The position numbers and the translations under genes were made by a program. The notes beneath the pieces are model-generated. The model made no database searches. It had not been told where the DNA came from and saw only the letters and a program-made list of their open reading frames with translations. Shown one piece after another: positions 6,443 through 13,860 of a stretch of 14,160 bases of DNA. The DNA is from an uncultured Elusimicrobium sp. (GTDB lineage Bacteria > Elusimicrobiota > Elusimicrobia > Elusimicrobiales > Elusimicrobiaceae). The stretch spans positions 1-14,160 of the forward strand of contig CALAFB010000096.1 in the NCBI GenBank assembly GCA_937891135.1, given 5' to 3'. Within the stretch, counting starts at the first letter, position 1. Every line of letters starts with the position of its first letter.

Positions 6443-7290
6443 TGGGCTTGCTCCACGGTTAAATTGCTGGAAAGTTTGTCTTGTAATGCTTTTTCAATTA
6501 AGTTTTTAAGCGTGCCCCGGGCCCCGGCGCATCCGCTGCACATACCGATTAAACGCACTTTGACGGTATTGCCGGCTAAATCCACCAGTTCCACGGAACC
6601 GCCGTCCATATTCAGTTTCGGGCGGACGTCTTCTTCCAACACGTTTTCAATGGCTTTGATTTTTTCCACTAACGTCATTTGCGGGTAGGTTTTGGGGGCC
6701 GTTTGCGGTAATTCACACGCCCCGTTTACTTTGTCTAAGATTTTTTGGATTTCCCCTTTGCATTGGCCGCACGCACCGCCGGCTTTGGTAAAGTGGGTAA
6801 CGTCTTCCACGGTAGTTAAATGGTTGGTGCGGATGGCCTTAATAATGGCTTCTTCGGATACGTTAAAACATTTGCAAACCATTTTTTCGGCTTCTTGCTC
6901 AAAAATAACGGGTTTGCCGCCTTGGCGGTAACTTTTGACGGCGGCATCTAACGCTTCCATGCCCATCACGGAACAATGCATTTTTTCAGCCGGTAAACTG
7001 CCCAGCGCGTTGGCAATATCCTGGTTGGTAATTTTGCTGGCTTGTTCAATGGTTTTGCCTTTGACCATTTCGGTTAAAATAGACGAAGAAGCGATGGCAC
7101 TTGCACAGCCGAAGGTTTCAAATTTGGCATCTTCAATGACATCTGTTTGTTTATTGACTTTAATGGTAAGGCGCAGCGCGTCCCCGCATACCAGGCTGCC
7201 TACCTGGCCGGTGCCGTCGGCATCCGGAATTGCACCCACGTTGCGCGGATGTTTAAAATGGTCCATGACTTTATCGGTATAATCCCACAT
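6439..7290 (-). CDS. nifU: Fe-S cluster scaffold NifU, three-domain form
   Basis: A cytosolic scaffold on which NifS-derived sulfur and iron are assembled into clusters. The 283 residues cover all three NifU domains. The N-terminal IscU-like domain (about 1-125) has Cys35, Cys62 and Cys106, with Asp37. The central BFD-type [2Fe-2S] domain (about 135-185) has CKC at 139-141 and CGQC at 174-177. The C-terminal Nfu domain (about 208-275) has CSGC at 251-254. It is the first gene of the operon: AAGGAG lies 7 bases before the ATG and a good promoter is just upstream. NifU in this full form also serves as general Fe-S machinery in some non-diazotrophs, such as Helicobacter. Confidence 0.96.
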   Translation of the reverse strand: MWDYTDKVMDHFKHPRNVGAIPDADGTGQVGSLVCGDALRLTIKVNKQTDVIEDAKFETFGCASAIASSSILTEMVKGKTIEQASKITNQDIANALGSLPAEKMHCSVMGMEALDAAVKSYRQGGKPVIFEQEAEKMVCKCFNVSEEAIIKAIRTNHLTTVEDVTHFTKAGGACGQCKGEIQKILDKVNGACELPQTAPKTYPQMTLVEKIKAIENVLEEDVRPKLNMDGGSVELVDLAGNTVKVRLIGMCSGCAGARGTLKNLIEKALQDKLSSNLTVEQAQ

Positions 7291-7316
7291 AATCGGTCTC
7301 CTTATAATTATCTACT

Positions 7317-7343
7317 ATTATAGCATTTATCTTATCTAGTCAA
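7317..7343 (-). promoter_or_regulatory. Sigma-70 type promoter of the nifU-nifS operon
   Basis: On the minus strand TTGACT (7343-7338) and TATAAT (7322-7317) are separated by 15 bases, with TGC directly before the -10 box (extended -10). The predicted start is near 7310, giving a leader of about 20 bases that carries the AAGGAG site. It likely drives nifU through dusB. No obvious Fe-S-regulator site was recognised. Confidence 0.7.
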
Positions 7344-7358
7344 CCCGTTGAAAACGGG
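7344..7358 (-). terminator. Hairpin after tgt, abutting the nifU -35 box
   Basis: CCCGTT (7344-7349) pairs with AACGGG (7353-7358) around GAA. It lies about 37 bases after the tgt stop on the minus strand and directly before the TTGACT -35 box of nifU. It could be a weak terminator for the amidase-tgt transcript or an operator at the promoter. There is no U-run, so the terminator reading is tentative. Confidence 0.35.
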
Positions 7359-7394
7359 CGCAGGGGCTCTTTAGACGCTGGGACGGAGGCGGGG

Positions 7395-8561
7395 TTATTT
7401 CCCTACATATTGTTTAATTACGTCCTCTTTAAAACTAACAAACGTACCGGCGGTAATGTGCTGGCGGGCGCGTTCCATTAAGTGGATTAAAAAGCGGATA
7501 TTGTGAATGGACAACAGCCGGTGGCTGGTCAGTTCCTGCGCGCGGAACAGGTGGCACAAATACGCGCGCGAATAATGGCGGCACGTAAAACAATCGCACG
7601 CTGCGTCCAGGGGAATATCCTGTGTGCGGTATTCGGCATTTTTGATGTTCACACGCCCGGTGGACGTCATGACCAGGCCGTTGCGCGCCACGCGCGTGGG
7701 CCATACGCAGTCAAACATATCTACGCCGCGCTCAATGGCGTTTAGCATTTCTACGGGGGTCCCCAGCCCCATAAAATAGCGGGGTTTTCCGTCGGGCAAA
7801 TTTTCGGTTACGGCTGAAACGGCCTCGTTCATTTGGGCTAAGGTTTCCCCTAAAGATAGCCCGCCAATGCAGTATCCGTGCGTGGGCAAACCGGCCATAT
7901 GCAGGGCGGCCTCTTTGCGTAAATCCGGGAAGATAGCCCCTTGGATAATCCCAAATAGCAGCGAATTACCGACGGTAAAACTGCCGTCTGCATTTGGGGT
8001 AATATCCTGTACGGGCACGGTTTGTTCATACGCGCGGGCGGCGCGTTCGGCCCAGCGTTTGGTAATATTTAAGGCTTCGCGCGCGTCGTGCTTGGAAGGG
8101 TCCTTGGCGTGGATACAGACGTCTAACATGGTCCAAATGTCGGAGCCGATTTCACGTTCAAATTGAATGACGTTTTCGGGTGTAAAGAGGTGTTTGCTGC
8201 CGTCGTGGTGGGATTGAAACGTAACGCCTTCTTCTTTGATTTTGCGGAACTTGGGCAAACTGTATACTTGAAATCCGCCGGAGTCGGTTAAAATACTGCC
8301 GTTCCAATGCATAAATTGATGCAGCCCGCCTAATTGCTTTAAAAGCGGCGTGCCCGGGCGCAAATACAAGTGATACGTATTAGAGAGCAAACACTCCGCC
8401 CCGGCGTTTTTTAAATCTTCGTCCGTGAGTGCTTTGACGCAGCCCTGCGTAGCCACCGGCATAAATACCGGCGTATGCACGGCCCCGTGGCGGGTATATA
8501 ACACCCCGGTGCGGGCGCGGGAGTTTTTATCTTGGGACAAAATAGTAAAAGGGGATATCAT
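7395..8561 (-). CDS. tgt: Queuine/preQ1 tRNA-guanine transglycosylase
   Basis: Exchanges the wobble guanine of GUN-anticodon tRNAs (Asp, Asn, His, Tyr) for preQ1 in the queuosine pathway. The 388 residues match the bacterial family. Landmarks are TDSGGFQVYSL (92-102) with Asp93, SHHDGS (117-122), MLDVC around Asp147, GIIQG (204-208), GGLSLGE (233-239), FDCVWPTR with the nucleophile Asp284, and the zinc site Cys322, Cys324, Cys327 and His353. GGAG lies 5 bases before the ATG. It sits 10 bases downstream of the amidase gene, so the two are probably cotranscribed. No other queuosine gene is visible, so preQ1 synthesis or uptake must be encoded elsewhere. Confidence 0.97.
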   Translation of the reverse strand: MISPFTILSQDKNSRARTGVLYTRHGAVHTPVFMPVATQGCVKALTDEDLKNAGAECLLSNTYHLYLRPGTPLLKQLGGLHQFMHWNGSILTDSGGFQVYSLPKFRKIKEEGVTFQSHHDGSKHLFTPENVIQFEREIGSDIWTMLDVCIHAKDPSKHDAREALNITKRWAERAARAYEQTVPVQDITPNADGSFTVGNSLLFGIIQGAIFPDLRKEAALHMAGLPTHGYCIGGLSLGETLAQMNEAVSAVTENLPDGKPRYFMGLGTPVEMLNAIERGVDMFDCVWPTRVARNGLVMTSTGRVNIKNAEYRTQDIPLDAACDCFTCRHYSRAYLCHLFRAQELTSHRLLSIHNIRFLIHLMERARQHITAGTFVSFKEDVIKQYVGK

Positions 8562-8571
8562 ACTTGCTCCG

Positions 8572-10497
8572 TTAATTTCTAGGTTTGCTGTGTACCTCCG
8601 GGGACGGCGTTGTAACCGCGGCAGCAGGTGTTTGCGCTACACGGGCCGGTGTTACGTCGGCCGGGGTCGCCCCGTAAAAATTCAAAATGCCTTCATACAA
8701 GGCCTTCACGAATGAGGCACGTCCTTCGCGCGTACGGATTAAATCTTCCTGCTCCGGCAAAATCAGAAACGCACTCTCCACTAAAATACTGGGGTATTCG
8801 CTCATCCGCGGGATAAATAATATATCATTTTCAATCAGCCCGCTGTCGGTTAGCGGCACGTATTTGGCATACGCTTTGTGCACGCTTTGCGCCAGTTTTA
8901 AACTGTGCGGATATGTATAATAGACGGAAAACCCATGCGGGCGCGTGAACGGGTTAGCCGTTTCGGGCAGGGCGTTGTAATGTAAACTGACAAATAAATC
9001 GGCCGCGTGTGCTTTGGCATAGTCGTAGCGGTCTTGCAAGGCCATTTGGTTGTCGCCTTGCCGGGTCATAAACACCGTAGCCCCGGCTTGCTCTAAAAGC
9101 GGTTTTAATTCTTCAGCCAAGGCCAGCGTACCTTCGTACTCCAAATACCCGGTGGGCCCGACGGCCCCGTCATACGGGATTTGGCGGTGCGGACTATGCC
9201 CGGCATCTAACACAATATGCTGCCCGGCCAACGGCTGCCCTGCGGCGGCCGTGTGTTGGGGCGTGTGGTAGAAATCCAAGACAAATTGGTTATCGTCAAA
9301 CGAATATCCGTAGCCCCACGGTAAGGTTTGCGCCGGAAAGTTAAAGCGGAAGGCAACGGTTTGTTCCCCCGGTTCGGCCCAGTCAATAGAAGATACCACG
9401 GGGCTTATGTTATCTAAACTGAAATTTTGCTCAAACCCGTCTACATAATACAACGTCAGTTCCAGGCGGTCTTTGTATTCGTGGATTTTAATCGGGGCCG
9501 GACGGTTTAACGTAAATGTAAAACGGGTGCGCGTTTCGGTGGTTTGTTGGCGAATGAACGAAAGCGTATTGGGTTCTTCGGTAAAATCGGGCGCGTCGTC
9601 CAAACGGGTTTTTTCCAGCCAGGCGGTTTCCCGGTCGTTTAATTGCAGGAGGTATTGCCCGTCCCGTTCTTCCAGTACCCGCACGGTGCCGTAGGCGCGG
9701 TAGTCCGGGTATAAGTTGCCGGAGGACGTGGGCCGTTTGCGTACTTTAATGCCCGGTGTGTTAATGCGGGCAAAGGTGTAAGGCGGCTCATTCGGCAATA
9801 TGCGTACCGGGGCCGGAACTTTATAGTGGGACCGGGTTGCGTTGGGGCCTTTGGTGAGTGTATAAAAAATATGGGTAGTTTTGGGTTTTTGCTTGGGGTC
9901 TACGGTAAAAGTGCCCCGGTAGATGCCCGGGTTGTTGGCGTCTTCGGTAAGTTCAATTTTTTTGGCTTTTTTGAGGCCGGGCAGCCGGGCGGTTACCTGG
10001 GCCCCCGGGGTCGCCCGCGTCTGTAACGGCAGCTGCGAACCGGGCCGCAGCGCAACCGGTTGCCGCGGGAAAGTTTCTTCCGGGTCAAAGGCGGCTTTAG
10101 GGGTTAACTGCTGCAAGGGGGTTCCCGGCACTTGTACGTACCGCACCGCTTGATACGTTTGCCCGCCGCTGACGGCCGTTAACAAAAATTCAAAGTTTCC
10201 TTCCGTTACCGGCAAATACGCCAAGAATGTACCATTTTTAAATAAATCCACCGGGATGCCGTTAATCGCTAACGAAGCCGGCTGGGGGAGAAAAACTTGC
10301 CCGAATAGAAAAATATGGTCGGCATGCCGGGACACCTTCATATTTTCATACGGAAATTGGACGGTAATGGGCGCATTTTCTTGTTGGGCCCGGGCCGCTT
10401 GGGCCGGTAAATACGGGGCGGTGGGAAATGGTTGCCCCCAAACGCAACTGCCCCAAAGCGTAGCTAAAATTAAAAAAAAGTTTCTTTTCATACGCAT
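8572..10497 (-). CDS. Exported N-acetylmuramoyl-L-alanine amidase (Amidase_3) with accessory domains
   Basis: A zinc amidase that cleaves the lactoyl-peptide bond of peptidoglycan, used in cell separation or wall turnover. With the ATG at 10497 it has 641 residues. Order: signal peptide 1-21; a beta-rich domain about 55-125 (INGIPVDLFKNGTFLAYLPV resembles a glucodextranase-B type fold); an SH3b-like domain about 242-300; an AMIN-like beta region about 310-412; Amidase_3 about 425-608; and a Pro/Ala/Thr-rich tail. Zinc ligands are all present: His434 in DAGHS, Glu453, His506 in SLHYNA and Glu574 in VESAF. The frame is open to 10539, but that would overlap the divergent neighbour and bury the signal peptide; 10491 is an equally good start. 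No clear Shine-Dalgarno precedes any candidate. Confidence 0.9.
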   Translation of the reverse strand: MRMKRNFFLILATLWGSCVWGQPFPTAPYLPAQAARAQQENAPITVQFPYENMKVSRHADHIFLFGQVFLPQPASLAINGIPVDLFKNGTFLAYLPVTEGNFEFLLTAVSGGQTYQAVRYVQVPGTPLQQLTPKAAFDPEETFPRQPVALRPGSQLPLQTRATPGAQVTARLPGLKKAKKIELTEDANNPGIYRGTFTVDPKQKPKTTHIFYTLTKGPNATRSHYKVPAPVRILPNEPPYTFARINTPGIKVRKRPTSSGNLYPDYRAYGTVRVLEERDGQYLLQLNDRETAWLEKTRLDDAPDFTEEPNTLSFIRQQTTETRTRFTFTLNRPAPIKIHEYKDRLELTLYYVDGFEQNFSLDNISPVVSSIDWAEPGEQTVAFRFNFPAQTLPWGYGYSFDDNQFVLDFYHTPQHTAAAGQPLAGQHIVLDAGHSPHRQIPYDGAVGPTGYLEYEGTLALAEELKPLLEQAGATVFMTRQGDNQMALQDRYDYAKAHAADLFVSLHYNALPETANPFTRPHGFSVYYTYPHSLKLAQSVHKAYAKYVPLTDSGLIENDILFIPRMSEYPSILVESAFLILPEQEDLIRTREGRASFVKALYEGILNFYGATPADVTPARVAQTPAAAVTTPSPEVHSKPRN

Positions 10498-10516
10498 AAA
10501 ATGATACCATAATTTT
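10498..10516. promoter_or_regulatory. Minimal divergent start region with direct repeats ATGATACC
   Basis: Only 19 bases separate the amidase ATG (10497) from the divergent ATG at 10517. The octamer ATGATACC occurs at 10501-10508 and 10517-10524, 16 bases apart; read on the minus strand, each gives a -10-like TATCAT. On the plus strand CATAAT (10508-10513) is the best -10-like match. No Shine-Dalgarno is seen for either gene. Promoters must overlap the opposite coding starts, or the messages may be nearly leaderless. Confidence 0.4.
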
Positions 10517-11269
10517 ATGATACCCTGCGCTGAAATCATTCGCTTTTGGAATACGCTTTTGCAAAAGGATGCCGTCCCTGATGCCAGTTACAACGGCTTG
10601 CAGGTGGACGGAAATCCCGCCGTGCATAAAATTGCGTTTGGCGTATCGGCTACGTTAGAACTGTTTGAAAAAGCACACGCGGCCGGGGCCGAACTGGTGT
10701 GCGTGCACCACGGGTTGTTGTGGGGGCAAGAACAGCCGCTTACGGGGCTATTTAAAGAGCGTGTGAAATATTTGCTTACGCACGATATGAATTTGGCGGT
10801 CTATCATTTACCGCTGGACAAACACCCGGAACTGGGTCATAACGCCTGCTTACTGCGGGCACTCGGCGCAAAAAACAGCCGTCCGTTTGGTAACTACCAC
10901 GGGGTAGATATCGGTTTTGCCGGGGAAATTACCCCGCAGCCGTTGGGGGACGTACAAAAAACATTGGAAGATTTTTGCGCCGCGCGTGCCCACGTGCTTG
11001 CGTATGGTTCGCCGCAAATCCGCACGGTAGGGATTGTCAGTGGCGGGGCATACAGTTTACTGCCGCAAGCGGTGGACCAAAAACTGGATTTGTATGTTAC
11101 CGGCATTTTAGACGAACCTGCGTTTGCTTGGTGCCGCGAAGGACATATCAACTGCCTGGCCCTGGGGCATTACCGTTCGGAAAAATGCGGGGTACTTGCC
11201 TTGCAGCAGCGCACGGCCCGGCAATTTAACGTAGAAACTGAATTTATAGAAATTGATAATCCATTATAA
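10517..11269 (+). CDS. Nif3-like dinuclear metal centre hexameric protein (YbgI/YqfO family)
   Basis: Member of the NIF3/DUF34 family, toroid-forming metal-binding proteins of uncertain cellular function, often annotated as a GTP cyclohydrolase I type 2 homologue. The 250-residue length is that of the short form. Metal ligands are visible: His64-His65 in CVHHGLLWG, Asp101 in YHLPLDKH, and His218 and Glu222 in GHYRSEKCG. YNGLQVDG at 25-32 is the family's N-terminal motif. The ATG lies 20 bases from the divergent amidase start and has no Shine-Dalgarno. It heads a four-gene plus-strand run, 12 bases before the M20 peptidase. Despite the name it is not part of nitrogen fixation. Confidence 0.93.
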   Translation: MIPCAEIIRFWNTLLQKDAVPDASYNGLQVDGNPAVHKIAFGVSATLELFEKAHAAGAELVCVHHGLLWGQEQPLTGLFKERVKYLLTHDMNLAVYHLPLDKHPELGHNACLLRALGAKNSRPFGNYHGVDIGFAGEITPQPLGDVQKTLEDFCAARAHVLAYGSPQIRTVGIVSGGAYSLLPQAVDQKLDLYVTGILDEPAFAWCREGHINCLALGHYRSEKCGVLALQQRTARQFNVETEFIEIDNPL

Positions 11270-11281
11270 CCGGAGGGAATT

Positions 11282-12511
11282 ATGGAAAAACAGTTATTTA
11301 AAAAAATTGATACGTATAAAAATACCGTCGTTGACTGGCAAACCAAGATGATTGCTTGCCCGGCGGTTTCTCCGCACGCGGGGGGAGAAGGCGAACACGC
11401 CAAAGCCGCGTATTTGTTAAGCGTGCTGAAACAACTGAAATTTGATGAAGTAACCGTTCTAAAAGCCAAAGACCCTAAGGCCAAAGACGGCTACCGCCCG
11501 AATATTGTAGCCAAATACTACGGTCAAAATAAAAACAAAACCTTGTGGGTGATGGCGCATTTGGACGTGGTTCCCCCCGGGGATTTAGCGTTGTGGAAAA
11601 CGGACCCGTTCAAAGCCGTTGTCAAAGGCGATAAAATTTACGGCCGCGGCAGCGAAGACAACCAGCAAGGGTTGGTATCGGGGCTGTTAGCGGTTAAAGC
11701 CATGATGGACCTGGGTATCCGCCCGCCGTGCAACTATGCACTTTTACTCAATGCGGATGAAGAAATCGGCAGCACATACGGCATTGTGGATATTTTGAAA
11801 AACCATAAAAAATTATTTGCCAAACAAGATGCGTTCTTAGTGCCGGACGGCGGAAACCCGCAAGGAACGATGGTAGAAATTGCCGAGAAAAATATGCTGT
11901 GGCTCAAATTTACCGTTACGGGGAAACAAACCCATGCTTCTACCCCGCACAGCGGGAACAATGCCCACCGCGCAGGGGCACACCTGATTGTAAAGCTGGA
12001 AGATTTGTATAAAAAGTTTAATAAGAAAAACCCGCTTTTTGCGCCGGAATCCGGCTCTACGTTTGAGCCGACTAAAAAAGAAGCCAACGTGCCCAACGTC
12101 AATACCATTCCGGGTACGGACGTGTTTTACTTGGATTGCCGCGTGCTGCCGTGCTATAAAAATGCAGACGTGTTAAAAGAAATCCGCAAAATAACAGCGG
12201 CCGCAGAAAAACAATTAAAAGTAAAAATCAAAATAGATATTGTGCAAGAACATGCCTCGCTCCCGACGGATAAAAAGGCCCATATTGTGGCCTTAACTAC
12301 CGCGGCTGCCAAAGCCGTTTACAAAAATAATCCGCGCCCCATGGGCGTAGGCGGCGGTACGGTGGGCGCATATTTGCGTAATGCCGGGTATGATACGGTG
12401 GTGTTTTCTAAACTGGATGATATGGCCCACCAGCCCAACGAATACAGCAGCATTAAAAATACGTTAGGCGACGCCAAAGTATTTGTGCATATTGCGTTGC
12501 ATTTTAATTAG
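11282..12511 (+). CDS. M20 family zinc metallopeptidase/amidohydrolase (ArgE/DapE type)
   Basis: A cytosolic two-zinc hydrolase of the M20 clan, probably acting on dipeptides or N-acylated amino acids. The 409 residues show the full motif set: MAHLDVV with His93 and Asp95, GRGSEDNQQG with bridging Asp126, catalytic Glu160 and metal-binding Glu161 in NADEEIGS, Asp189 in VPDGG, and His383 in MAHQPNEYS. The lid domain (about 200-320) contains KQTHASTPHSGNNAH near 215-229. GGAGGG (11272-11277) precedes the ATG by 4 bases. No signal peptide is present. It is followed after 7 bases by the pseudopilin. Exact substrate (dipeptide, succinyl-DAP, acetylornithine or other) cannot be chosen; no pathway neighbours help. 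Confidence 0.93.
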   Translation: MEKQLFKKIDTYKNTVVDWQTKMIACPAVSPHAGGEGEHAKAAYLLSVLKQLKFDEVTVLKAKDPKAKDGYRPNIVAKYYGQNKNKTLWVMAHLDVVPPGDLALWKTDPFKAVVKGDKIYGRGSEDNQQGLVSGLLAVKAMMDLGIRPPCNYALLLNADEEIGSTYGIVDILKNHKKLFAKQDAFLVPDGGNPQGTMVEIAEKNMLWLKFTVTGKQTHASTPHSGNNAHRAGAHLIVKLEDLYKKFNKKNPLFAPESGSTFEPTKKEANVPNVNTIPGTDVFYLDCRVLPCYKNADVLKEIRKITAAAEKQLKVKIKIDIVQEHASLPTDKKAHIVALTTAAAKAVYKNNPRPMGVGGGTVGAYLRNAGYDTVVFSKLDDMAHQPNEYSSIKNTLGDAKVFVHIALHFN

Positions 12512-12518
12512 AGGGATT

Positions 12519-12935
12519 ATGAAAAAAGGTTTTACAGTTACAGAAATTATCGTCATGGTGGTCGTGCTGGCGTGTTTACTTGGGTTTACCATTCCTAAGT
12601 TTATGACGCTGGTGCACAAGGCCAAAGAGGGCAGCACGAAGCATAAACTCGTCCAAATGCGTAGTGCGATTGCGGCCTATTACGGCGAACACCAAGGCAT
12701 GTACCCCACGGACGATTTGCAAAGTTTAGTACCGGTATATATAGAAAAAATCCCGCAAGTAACCGTGCCGGGTTACATGCCGGATGCCCATGTTTCTACG
12801 GGTACGTATGAAGAAGCCTACACCAAAACGGGCGGCTGGGCCTATGTGAATAACCCGCAAGACCCGCGCTTTGGGGACGTGTTTGTAAACGTAGACGAAC
12901 ACGATAGTTACGGCCGGCATTGGACCACGCACTAG
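12519..12935 (+). CDS. Type II secretion/type IV pilus pseudopilin
   Basis: A 138-residue prepilin with a class III signal: MKKG followed by FTVTEIIVMVVVLACLLGFTIP. Cleavage would follow Gly4, leaving Phe at +1 and Glu at +5, and the hydrophobic helix (about 5-26) is the membrane and assembly segment. The soluble part has the GspG-like start (K..LVQMRSAIAAYYGEHQGMYP, 45-66) and a short C-terminal beta region with GGWAYVNN and DVFVNVDEHDSYGRHW. The upstream ATG at 12483 would add 12 residues inside the M20 gene; GAGGG (12511-12515), overlapping the M20 stop, supports 12519. The neighbouring prepilin peptidase is its expected processing enzyme. Which machine it joins is unknown, since no ATPase or secretin gene is here. 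Confidence 0.9.
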   Translation: MKKGFTVTEIIVMVVVLACLLGFTIPKFMTLVHKAKEGSTKHKLVQMRSAIAAYYGEHQGMYPTDDLQSLVPVYIEKIPQVTVPGYMPDAHVSTGTYEEAYTKTGGWAYVNNPQDPRFGDVFVNVDEHDSYGRHWTTH

Positions 12936-12943
12936 AGGATACT

Positions 12944-13741
12944 ATGGAACAACCTATGTGGCAAGTATTTATACTCGTATGTGCCGGTTTGTTTGGGCTT
13001 ATTTTCGGCAGTTTTTTTAACGTGTGCATTTACCGGATTCCGCGCGATAAATCCATTGTGTGGCCGGGTTCGTTCTGCCCCAAATGTAATAAACCGCTTG
13101 CTTGGTACGATAATATCCCGGTGTTTAGTTACTTGTTTTTGCTCGGCAAATGCCGCCAATGCAAAGCACCGATTTCTATTCAATATCCGCTGGTGGAACT
13201 GCTGACTTCGGCACTTACCGTTTTGTTTATTTGGAAGAACGGGCTTACGCTGTGGAGTTTTGTGCTGCTAGCGGCGGTGTATGCGCTGATTATTTTATCG
13301 GTGATTGATATGGAACTGATGATTATCCCGGACCGGTTTTCCCTGGGGCTTATGGTGTGGGGGCTTGCGTTTGCGTGGTGCAACCCGAATTTTAGCGGCG
13401 TGTGGTGGCAGAAGGAACTGGCGTCTTTAATCGGGGCGGCTGCCGGACTGTTTGGCGTGCTGGCGATTGCCCTTATCGGTACGTGGGCATTTAAGAAAGA
13501 AGCCATGGGCGGCGGAGACGTCAAACTCATGGGCGGTATCGGCGCACTTATTGGGTGGCAGGGAGTAATTACCACGGTGGTATTGGGTTCGTTTTTTGGG
13601 CTTATCTATGCCGTGTATATGATGATACGCCACGGCAAAAAAGGCGGGGATGCAATTCCGTTCGGCCCGTTTTTAAGTTTGGGCGCGCTAGTAAATTTTT
13701 GGTGTTTAATTACGCCCGGGATGTTAGTAATTGAATTTTAA
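12944..13741 (+). CDS. Prepilin leader peptidase/N-methyltransferase (PilD/GspO family)
   Basis: A polytopic inner-membrane aspartyl protease that removes the short leader of prepilins and methylates the new N-terminus. The 265 residues contain the N-terminal cytoplasmic domain with FGSFFNVCIYRIP (21-33) and the zinc cysteines C45xxC48 and C70xxC73, present in methyltransferase-competent bacterial enzymes. The peptidase region follows with IDMELMIIPD (121-130) and GGGDVKLMGG (189-198), the GxGD motif with catalytic Asp192. Several hydrophobic segments span 7-25, 85-120, 132-146 and 160-265. The ATG at 12944 has GAGGA (12935-12939) at good spacing; 12920 would extend by 8 residues into the pseudopilin gene and lacks such a site. 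Last gene of the plus-strand operon. Confidence 0.95.
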   Translation: MEQPMWQVFILVCAGLFGLIFGSFFNVCIYRIPRDKSIVWPGSFCPKCNKPLAWYDNIPVFSYLFLLGKCRQCKAPISIQYPLVELLTSALTVLFIWKNGLTLWSFVLLAAVYALIILSVIDMELMIIPDRFSLGLMVWGLAFAWCNPNFSGVWWQKELASLIGAAAGLFGVLAIALIGTWAFKKEAMGGGDVKLMGGIGALIGWQGVITTVVLGSFFGLIYAVYMMIRHGKKGGDAIPFGPFLSLGALVNFWCLITPGMLVIEF

Positions 13742-13746
13742 ACTTA

Positions 13747-13776
13747 AACTTCCGCTAACTATAAGTAACGGAAGTT
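13747..13776 (+). terminator. Hairpin after the prepilin peptidase gene
   Basis: AACTTCCG (13747-13754) pairs with CGGAAGTT (13769-13776); the 14-base loop contains a small ACT/AGT pairing. It starts 6 bases after the stop codon, where the end of the nif3-to-peptidase transcript is expected. No U-run follows, so termination efficiency is uncertain. Confidence 0.45.
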
Positions 13777-13807
13777 CAACGGAGAATGTTTTGCAAGTGC
13801 GCCCTGT

Positions 13808-13848
13808 TTGGACACAGCCTTCATAGTTTAGTATAATAGGTATATAAT
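13808..13848 (+). promoter_or_regulatory. Promoter of the tRNA-Arg gene
   Basis: TTGGAC (13808-13813) and TATAAT (13832-13837) are 18 bases apart. A second TATAAT at 13843-13848 is only 12 bases before the mature tRNA. Either box can drive transcription starting 6-17 bases upstream of the tRNA, leaving a short 5' leader for RNase P. Confidence 0.6.
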
Positions 13849-13860
13849 TCTCGTCTTAAC

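Noticed and set aside
5273..7290. Nitrogen fixation cluster
   Set aside because: NifU and NifS alone do not show nitrogen fixation; no nifHDK, nifEN or nifB is present, and the Nif3-family protein is unrelated to nitrogenase.
7395..8561. Possible active-site change in Tgt (QGA after GII, and Ser in GGLSLGE)
   Set aside because: The residue after QG varies in the family, and catalytic Asp93, Asp284 and the zinc ligands are all present.
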